A stretch of DNA of 48,078 nucleotides from Aphanocapsa lilacina HA4352-LM1 (lineage in GTDB: Bacteria; Cyanobacteriota; Cyanobacteriia; Gloeobacterales; Gloeobacteraceae), in the NCBI GenBank assembly GCA_019359725.1, contig JAHHGR010000032.1, positions 1 through 48,078 of the forward strand. Reading direction: 5' to 3'. This document shows, one piece after another, positions 43,601 through 48,078 of this stretch (position 1 is its first letter; each line of letters opens with the position of its first letter). The notes beneath the pieces were generated by a model. The model worked only from the letters and a program-made list of their open reading frames with translations. It did no database searches and was not told the DNA's origin. Both the position numbers and the translations under genes were made by a program.

Positions 43601-45131
43601 AGCCGACGACCAGCCGGAATCACCCCTGGGTGTTGCCCGGGATCTATCGGTGCTGCGTTCGTTGAGCGAAGCTGCCCTGCCCCTGGAAGCGGACGGGATA
43701 GTGCCGGCGGCGGCGGCATTTGCGCTGCCGGATGAGCCAGGCGAAACCACCGGGATCGATCCGACCCGCGCGGCAATCGACGATACCCAGGAGATCCCTG
43801 ACGCGGACGGCGTGTTCGATCCGGCGCTGCGGACGGATGAACCGGCGCCGGAGGATGGTTCTGTCGCCGCTGAAGGACCTCTGGGTGTTGCCCAGGATCT
43901 GACAGTGCTGCGTCCGCTCGCCGGGGACGGTTTCTCACCGACAGTTGCCCAGGATCTGGGTGTTCTCGGTCTACTGGGGGTCGCGGCGGGCGTTTTCGCA
44001 GCAGCCGGGAGCGAGGCGATCGACCCGGTGGAGTACGGACCGCTTCTATACGCCCTGGCCGAGCAGGATCCGCTCGACGAGGCAGGCGGTGCACTGGAAG
44101 CGCTGCTGACGCCTCTAGATGCGACCGTTCCCGAACCGTTCCCCCCGCAGTTGGCGGCGGACTGGCCTGCAACCTCAGACCGGCCGCTCGGGATGGACGT
44201 GCAGCCGCTCGGGGTGCCGGAGGTTCCGGCCCTCGGACTGGAGGCGGGCGTTCCCCTGATGTCCGTGGCCGACCTGCAGGACTTCGATGCGGATCTCCTG
44301 GAAGCAGATCTCGAAGCACCGACGTTGCCGACCGCTTCCGAGCGCACCCTGGGGCAGGGGCCGCTGCTCTTTGCCGCCCAGCTGTTGGCGGATCAACAGC
44401 CGGAGGAAGACGCGGAAGCAGAGCCGGAAGTCCCTCCAGACCATGTCGCTTTGCAAAGCGATTTTGCCCAGCAGGAGCCGGACGGTTTCTCCGGCGCGGG
44501 TAAGGACGAGATGGAGGTCGAGCCGCTCGTCCTGCAGGAATATCTGCTGCAGCTGGAGGCCCGCAAAAATGCAGAGGAAGAGGAAGAAGAGGAAGAGGAC
44601 GACGGCGGCTCGGAACTGCCGACCGTGGCGGGTGAAGCGGCGGCCCTCAGCGGCGCGGCCTTTGCTCCGCTGCTGTTTGCGGGTTCCGGTGCGCTCACCG
44701 ATGCCCTGGGCAGAGTGGACCACCAGATTCCCGACAACTGGTCGGACATCGAGGAACTGCTCACCGTCTCAGCCGCCGAAATCGGTCTGGGCACCACCCT
44801 TCCCGCGGACACCGGCAGCAGTAGCAGTACCGGTGGGGGCGGCGGCGGTGGGGCAGCGCAGGAGGCCGCCTCAACCTATAGCGGCTACATGGGCGATTCG
44901 ATAGAGCAGGTGCTACTGAGCGGACAGCTTCCCGCCCATGTCCCCCACCCCCCACCCACGGAGGCGGCAGCGGCGGCTGCCCAGGGGAACCTGGAGGAAG
45001 CGGAGGAGGCCGACGTCGAAAATGCGGATCTCGAAATGCTGGCCCAAGAAATCTACGGCCTGTTGCGCCAGCGCCTTGAAGTCGAGCGCGAGCGCTCGGG
45101 TCACCACTACCTGGGCCGTATGCCCTGGTGA
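37629..45131 (+). CDS. Giant 2500-residue Pro/Glu-rich, probably disordered protein of the CIS locus
   Basis: A single open frame of 2500 codons, 2 bases after the tube gene and before the baseplate adaptor. Rich in Pro, Glu, Ala, Leu and Ser, strongly acidic, few or no cysteines; it should be largely disordered. No named domain is seen. Nine short motifs of the form LExxF (e.g. FVALEEQFSQEG, residues 946-957) occur between residues 303 and 2283. QPEPLGE-like units cluster at about 1315-1485. PLGVAxDLxVL occurs twice, and a shorter AQDLGVL once, near 2000-2120. The end has an acidic run, a Ser-Gly linker (about 2400) and the C-terminal motif shared with the small gene. Structural tether, scaffold or length ruler are possible; function unknown. 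Confidence 0.88.
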   Translation: MESQPSLSDFSAPLGMSAPAGEPETLAPELVSPPDPLGQDIQLPQALIAPVGASPMAAADLTALIPEGIPGYERPQNPFEGWPFQAPEPPELLPIEVPEPLAPGQMSLEEAMAADARNRNDDRRSEDPRREQQEERTIELPRYQPGELGTLGDEFEPPPALQFAPEPDDDAPPASADLPPPAEALADFTSADDPEVLPAEYLSQVPESPVAEAPGDTLESPLDPAEPSQPPEALSPPEEALQDYNALSPLPPTEQLFPSLAAQEAPVPPGSPPQAVPGAPELSGAGGAEGAGPSLGTGDPRSLFSLEESFAAEPGSVPFIAGNLNPPFPGDASAMVLPGGLEQEALPAVDPPDTPAQEFLSLEDRFVREGFSLPDQMAAPELHPELPAPELLEAEVPPPPDGLPTAAVDLAASPPMDNGAPLSGEAENLLTAVDPETAEPTMQPPILEAAADGTASPFAGYPPEPLTEAHGSPVGEGPIPPVDFFSAPDEGSLQSSVAEPSAQVDELASIGQPGMIPQPEPLGAQPQLREPAVPAVEPQSIAQPEPPAAEPTDLPHTPQAVEPQLIAQPEPLSADTATPSERSEAEPSLPAAPAEIPFLEQTEPLYANESAPELPPGDGTSPAADAEEVFPVPPLIPQATGFPLPVEPVSLAPSELPGEVTAGEPLRATAFSEGEPQRYVLLDDAGASEFSAGAPEFSAPPAQSKSSVEAPGIDTPVEPLAEVAFLPTQDELADSEPVEFVEPLPHPEPPVQPEYEITQDQPQQPTAPFADSQSEVSGSPPTPQVESRGEWPGLPPQEQTVQVELPQSADGMGLIDQPEAGSPSPVGDEELVLPSEAMTGSALPEFGPSAFEATSLPPSEAQIFQPDLGLQSQLADGAPGGEVYGALLPESEIGEASSAISDRQAEPPADPAVPLREEPSVEPAILSSTTESISTGDLGETPEPPFVALEEQFSQEGLPEPVLLAAAEPFVPVDTPVPSSSDGELQAAIGDEQLPAAAFYEAAGSAPQPEAQPLQTDMPTRLESSGEPVPPEGFAAQGDPSMLESLEPELSASLENPTPIGSDAVAVPQLSLREQPAAEPDPAVPLELPLDDETPAEQVAQAQTWLEELSGGTPPLSPLQPVELSEQSEPLLPFETQAPGEAPEGIFSLETETVDSAGGSDGPVASLEAVESSGEPEPVPVLEAEASELSEQPDTLLSPVTTEPTDEPPSAGPPASPMGIPGDEPEIFAPPPAQTAAEAPEATVLSALQTPPAAEAWSGQPEAMLPLEGQDPQATEFLEPAGEPVFTSLEAQFTREQPPGTEPVVGPTAPTPQRLAQPQALGETTAEVAEWFAPPEAIETPTKAPESLDQPEAFAEASAKVPDLPSQPQAIGEGGVSDELDPLTDRPPDLLGRLQPLSEQALPQQSGALLLERPEPLGQSADEPESILPTEALGGPDPLAVAEPLGELELLSQPEPLGEAQPMAPQESLAETELATPLVPLSETASPDDAVSFAQLQTPGEFQSSEAPLQATDSPIEPAADELEPEYEVSALEEQFAQEQGQPISTISADGTAAVQEAPDSEVGFTSGLPGEILTSTEETVAPSEASAAAGLETQPVAVPTPELATPVLDVSEGEFFSEPPFQVEQAELLPQPEPLPQSTPEASPTQASISLEEPFVGEELPGPQPQVVPDAASAVTPAELFDPIEDETELAVQPEMLPAAEPFVPEAMPDASSSPELPAVSTAQAMPGGAAEAIRPKPPVTLEEASAAIEQLGAAVPGEGLETPEPTFAALEDQFSQEGGFESGVFTAEPPLASDDPSSNAELPLEALQSELPAEFPVQLLEAEAQELPLSDLSAFTELEERFAPEPTAELAAVAPKLAAAAEPTSDDEIVVEAVVPPQPLEIPGEEPEAGLPLQPAELSGEPESLPLPASGLSPSEVQTVTALPQELLPQPELPTLAAIEPDLTPVDEVRAIEPDLPPLSEREIRPGRSEDRSTPNLTTLEALPVDGEAADDQPESPLGVARDLSVLRSLSEAALPLEADGIVPAAAAFALPDEPGETTGIDPTRAAIDDTQEIPDADGVFDPALRTDEPAPEDGSVAAEGPLGVAQDLTVLRPLAGDGFSPTVAQDLGVLGLLGVAAGVFAAAGSEAIDPVEYGPLLYALAEQDPLDEAGGALEALLTPLDATVPEPFPPQLAADWPATSDRPLGMDVQPLGVPEVPALGLEAGVPLMSVADLQDFDADLLEADLEAPTLPTASERTLGQGPLLFAAQLLADQQPEEDAEAEPEVPPDHVALQSDFAQQEPDGFSGAGKDEMEVEPLVLQEYLLQLEARKNAEEEEEEEEDDGGSELPTVAGEAAALSGAAFAPLLFAGSGALTDALGRVDHQIPDNWSDIEELLTVSAAEIGLGTTLPADTGSSSSTGGGGGGGAAQEAASTYSGYMGDSIEQVLLSGQLPAHVPHPPPTEAAAAAAQGNLEEAEEADVENADLEMLAQEIYGLLRQRLEVERERSGHHYLGRMPW

Positions 45132-45164
45132 GTGTACGCAGTACGCAAGTGAAGGAGAAAGACC

Positions 45165-45731
45165 ATGACTCTCGTAAAGGCCCAACTCGTTCCCCAGGAA
45201 GGCGGCGGCTCGACAATCACGTTCTTGTATAACCCGAGTGCCATCTCGTTTACGCGCACGGTGGAGTGGAAAGAAAATAAAGGTTCGGTCGGCAACAACG
45301 ACACCCTGCCCAGCACCGACTACAAAGGCGTCAAACCTTACCAGGTGACGATCGAGAACATGCTCATCGACACCTACGAGTCGCGCTCCTCCTGCCAGTC
45401 GTATATCGATGCGCTCAAGGACGCCGTCTCTCCCAAACAGGTCTCCGATGCGACCGCCGGTGCGGACGGAGCCGCCGACGGCGGCCTGCTCAACCGCAAA
45501 CGGCCGCTGGTCTACATGTTTACGATGGGCTCCAACATCCAGTTGCGCTGCGTGGTCACCACGCTGACCTACAATTACACGATGTTTCTGCCCAACGGCG
45601 ATCCGGTGCGGGCGATGATCACCCTCAAGCTCCAGGAGGTCGACGACATCGCCGCGGGCTCCCAAGGGGACAACGCCGGGGGGGCGAACCGGCAGACAGA
45701 TTCGCGCAGCGCCCGCACCCCGACCGGTTAG
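45165..45731 (+). CDS. CIS tube/baseplate adaptor protein (PF19266-like)
   Basis: Protein of 188 residues resembling the N-terminal domain of CIS tube/hub adaptors such as Afp7/Pvc7, which connect tube and spike. The typical start is ITFLYNPSAISFTRTVEW, then GVKPYQVTIENMLIDTYESR and RPLVYMFTMGSNIQLRCVVT. The tail is low complexity. A LysM-like C-terminal domain found in some relatives is absent. GAAGGAGAAAGACC precedes the ATG. It lies 33 bases after the giant gene and 42 before the spike gene. Confidence 0.82.
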   Translation: MTLVKAQLVPQEGGGSTITFLYNPSAISFTRTVEWKENKGSVGNNDTLPSTDYKGVKPYQVTIENMLIDTYESRSSCQSYIDALKDAVSPKQVSDATAGADGAADGGLLNRKRPLVYMFTMGSNIQLRCVVTTLTYNYTMFLPNGDPVRAMITLKLQEVDDIAAGSQGDNAGGANRQTDSRSARTPTG

Positions 45732-45773
45732 TCTCCAGCCGCTGTTCACTATTGCCATTCCAGGGTCTCAGCG

Positions 45774-47447
45774 ATGCCAAAGTACAACTCGAAGCCCAAT
45801 ATCACCATCGACGGGATGAGCGCCGAGGACACCGATCAGCTCGTCATCAGCACCCAGCAGATCTGTGTGGAGGAGAGCCTGCACCTGCCCGACGCCTTTA
45901 CGCTCATCCTGCACAACCCCTTCACCCCGGGCCGGATGCGCGACATCCACCACTGGATCAACCACCCAGCCCTCAAAGTCGGTGCGAAGATTACTTTCGG
46001 GTTTCGCGCCGCCACCACGACCGCGCCGGAATTCATGGCGGACAACGCCCTACCGAAGCTGCTGGTGGGTGAGATTACCGGCATCGAGACCCACTTCACC
46101 GAAGATCCCTCCGCCCCGATGGTTCTGCGCGGCTACGACATGTCCCACCGGCTGCACAAGGGCCGCTTCAACCGTTCGTTCGTCAACATGACCGACAGCG
46201 ACATTGTCCGCAAGATCGTGGCGGAGGTGGGCCTGCAGGCCGGCGGCGAGATCGAAGAAAGCGGCATCCCCCACGACTATGTCTTTCAAGAAAACCAGAC
46301 CAATATGGCCTTTTTGCGCGAACGGGCGGCGCGCATCGGGTTCGAATTTTTTGTACAGGACGAACAGGTGCACTTCCATCGGCCCCGGGAGCTTGAGCCG
46401 GTGCAGCTGCGCTGGGGTGTTCGGCTGAATGCTTTTCGCGTGCGCATGAGCACGGCTGAGCAGGTGAGTTCCGTCGAGGTGCGCAGCTGGGACTACATCG
46501 AGAAAAAAACGATCGTCGCCACCGCCCAGAGCGAACAGGTGGTCACCAGGACCGGCTACGAACCGGGCAGTTCTTCCAATTCCCAGTTTGACCTCCAACC
46601 GAAGCTAGTCGTGGTCGATCATCCCGTCTTCAACGCCCAGGAAGCCGACACGATGGCCCAGGCGATCTGCGACGAGATGGGGGGCGAGTATATCTTTGCA
46701 GATGCCCGAGCCGAGGGCGAGCCGAAAGTGCGTCCGGGGCGGCTGGTCAAACTCGTCGGCCTGGGCGAAAAGCTGACGGGCGATTATTACGTCACCGACG
46801 CGCGCCACCTCTACCACGACCTGGTCTACACCACCGAATTCAGCGTGCGCGGCACCCGCGGCAGCAATCTGATGACTGGGTTGTCTCCCCAGCCCAAGCT
46901 CAAACCCGGCCAGACCAACCTGGTGGGCATCGTCACCAACAACAAAGACCCCGAGGGTATGGGGCGGGTAAAAGTAAAATTTCCGACCCTCACCGAGGAG
47001 CACGAGAGCAACTGGGCGCGCGTCGTCGGCCCCGGCGCCGGACCCAAGCACGGCATCTACTGGATGCCGGAGGTCAACGATGAAGTGCTCGTCTGCTTCG
47101 AACACGGCGACATCCACCGGCCCTACGTGGTGGGCGGCGTCTGGAACGGCAAGGACGACACCCCCGAGACGGTGGATGATTCGCTCACCCCGGTAAAGTT
47201 GCGCACGATGAAGACCCGCGTCGGCCACTATCTGCGCTTTGCCGACGAGGACACGCCACCCGACAAAAAAGGGATTTACATTCGCACCGCCGACAATTAT
47301 CAAATCCAGATCAACGAGACCGACCAATTTATGGAGCTGCGCACGCCGGGGGGCTGCTTTATCAAACTCGACGACGCCACGGGCTCGATCACGATCGAAG
47401 CGCCGATGGCCGTGACCATCAAGGCGGGGCAGGTGTTCATCAACTAA
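45774..47447 (+). CDS. VgrG/gp5-gpD-like spike protein of the CIS
   Basis: Spike hub of 557 residues. The N-terminal two thirds are the gp27/gpD-like part (DSDIVRKIVAEVGLQAGGEI, FLRERAARIGFEFFVQDEQV). The OB-fold of gp5 follows (LVGIVTNNKDPEGMGRVKVK, then ARVVGPGAGPKHGIYWMPEV, HRPYVVGGVWNGKDDTPE). A short C-terminal beta-strand region (about 490-557) is the needle base; no separate PAAR tip is seen here. Family members form trimers capping the tube and puncturing the target. It is the last gene of the visible CIS unit. Confidence 0.92.
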   Translation: MPKYNSKPNITIDGMSAEDTDQLVISTQQICVEESLHLPDAFTLILHNPFTPGRMRDIHHWINHPALKVGAKITFGFRAATTTAPEFMADNALPKLLVGEITGIETHFTEDPSAPMVLRGYDMSHRLHKGRFNRSFVNMTDSDIVRKIVAEVGLQAGGEIEESGIPHDYVFQENQTNMAFLRERAARIGFEFFVQDEQVHFHRPRELEPVQLRWGVRLNAFRVRMSTAEQVSSVEVRSWDYIEKKTIVATAQSEQVVTRTGYEPGSSSNSQFDLQPKLVVVDHPVFNAQEADTMAQAICDEMGGEYIFADARAEGEPKVRPGRLVKLVGLGEKLTGDYYVTDARHLYHDLVYTTEFSVRGTRGSNLMTGLSPQPKLKPGQTNLVGIVTNNKDPEGMGRVKVKFPTLTEEHESNWARVVGPGAGPKHGIYWMPEVNDEVLVCFEHGDIHRPYVVGGVWNGKDDTPETVDDSLTPVKLRTMKTRVGHYLRFADEDTPPDKKGIYIRTADNYQIQINETDQFMELRTPGGCFIKLDDATGSITIEAPMAVTIKAGQVFIN

Positions 47448-48025
47448 TCGCTGCAATTGCGAAGATTTCTGGAAAGGGTTCTACCGGGATCACAGGCGGT
47501 GGTTCTGGCGGGCTCTTACAGCTAGGGTCAGTGCAGCAAGCCCCCTTTCGTCGTCGGATACGGCGGCAAAGTGCAAAAAAGATTGCCGGGCACTCCGGTT
47601 CGCAAGAATGTACAATTGGCCCAACATTTCAATCCACATCATGCGCGACCAGTTCATCTCGATCGACACCTGCATCCAGTCCCATCTGCTGTTTATTGCC
47701 GCTTTGCGCCGCGCTCTGGCTATCGAGCAGCCCCTGCCTCTGCGCCCGCCCACCCGTATTCACGACCGCCGTCCCCGGCAGCCCTCGTCCAGAGCGGTGG
47801 AGCACTGAGCTGAGGGAGCCTTGGAGCGGTTTTCAATAGGTTTTGCTCCGGCTCGGCCACCTCGTTCCCGCGTGGGCATGGAGGAGGGTTGGGTAATCCC
47901 GCCTGGTTGTAATCTTTTGGCCATTCCTGGTTCCTCCTGCGAAGTAATCCAACGTCAGTTCGGGATAAGTAAATGCGGTCCGCCTAGGCTGGGATTAGCA
48001 CATCACAAGCCACGGACCGCTCGCT
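47448..48025. other. Intergenic region between CIS spike and IS element
   Basis: About 580 bases without a confident gene. A short plus-strand frame (47608-47808, possibly from the ATG at 47641) would give a 55-66 residue protein with no known relative. An 8-bp inverted repeat GCGGTCCG/CGGACCGC (47975-47982, 48013-48020) lies just before the transposase and may be part of the IS end or a hairpin. The insertion boundary cannot be placed by eye. Confidence 0.5.
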
Positions 48026-48078
48026 ATGCCCAGTCTAGAAGCCCTCTTTTGCCATGTCGATGACTTCTGCCGACGCTT
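48026..48078 (+). mobile_element. IS982-family transposase, 5' end only
   Basis: The window ends 17 codons into a frame starting MPSLEALFCHVDDFCRR. This is the characteristic N-terminus of IS982-family transposases (LFCxVDDFC). The DDE catalytic part lies beyond the window. It stands about 0.6 kb after the CIS spike gene. Family call rests on this short N-terminus only. Confidence 0.7.

Noticed and set aside
42950..44347. Minus-strand open frame of 465 codons opposite the giant gene
   Set aside because: Ser/Gly/Arg-rich shadow caused by the GC-rich biased codons of the plus-strand gene; no domain or ribosome site.
47608..47808. Possible 66-residue protein after the CIS spike
   Set aside because: No clear ribosome site or relative, overlapping frames equally open; recorded only in the intergenic entry.

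Overview
The window looks like a chromosome segment of a GC-rich, early-branching cyanobacterium. The best guess is Gloeobacter, by inference. The cyanobacterial signs are a CpcT/CpeT-family protein, small proteins of cyanobacterial type, scattered GCGATCGC octamers, a Pho box of cyanobacterial layout and an IS982-type transposase. No tRNA, rRNA or CRISPR array was seen.

Region 1 (140-18146, almost all minus strand) is an exopolysaccharide locus. In transcription order it holds an outer-membrane export protein, a chain-length regulator/tyrosine kinase, a polymerase-like membrane protein, a family 2 glycosyltransferase, a flippase, an initiating sugar transferase, a GT-B glycosyltransferase, a PhyH-like dioxygenase, a secreted ASH-domain protein, a second GT-B glycosyltransferase and three different sulfotransferases. 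This is a Wzx/Wzy-type pathway whose product is probably sulfated. A plus-strand gene for a secreted IPT/TIG protein, with its own terminator, interrupts it. A 0.9 kb leader region with nested inverted repeats lies upstream.

Region 2 (19091-32712) is mostly core genome. It has three conserved or hypothetical genes, a Xer-like integrase that has lost its catalytic tyrosine, the pstS-pstC-pstA-pstB phosphate operon behind a Pho box, surE, glmU, purS, a trio of small membrane-stress proteins (YqjD/YqjE/DUF3618-like), an exported CpeT-like protein, an acyl-CoA synthetase, and rpsF-ssb.

Region 3 (32709-47447) is the most unusual part: a contractile-injection-system (CIS) locus. It contains a tail tube protein, a CIS tube/baseplate adaptor and a VgrG/gp5-like spike. 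With them are a membrane FHA protein, a zinc-ribbon FHA protein, and a fusion of zinc ribbon, pseudokinase-like domain, transmembrane helix and PstS-like phosphate-binding domain. Between tube and baseplate genes sits a 2500-residue Pro/Glu-rich, probably disordered protein. It carries nine copies of a LExxF motif and ends in the same ~27-residue motif as the small protein encoded just before the tube. Sheath, baseplate-wedge and ATPase genes are not in this window.

The window ends (48026 onward) in the first codons of an IS982-family transposase, just after the CIS spike gene.
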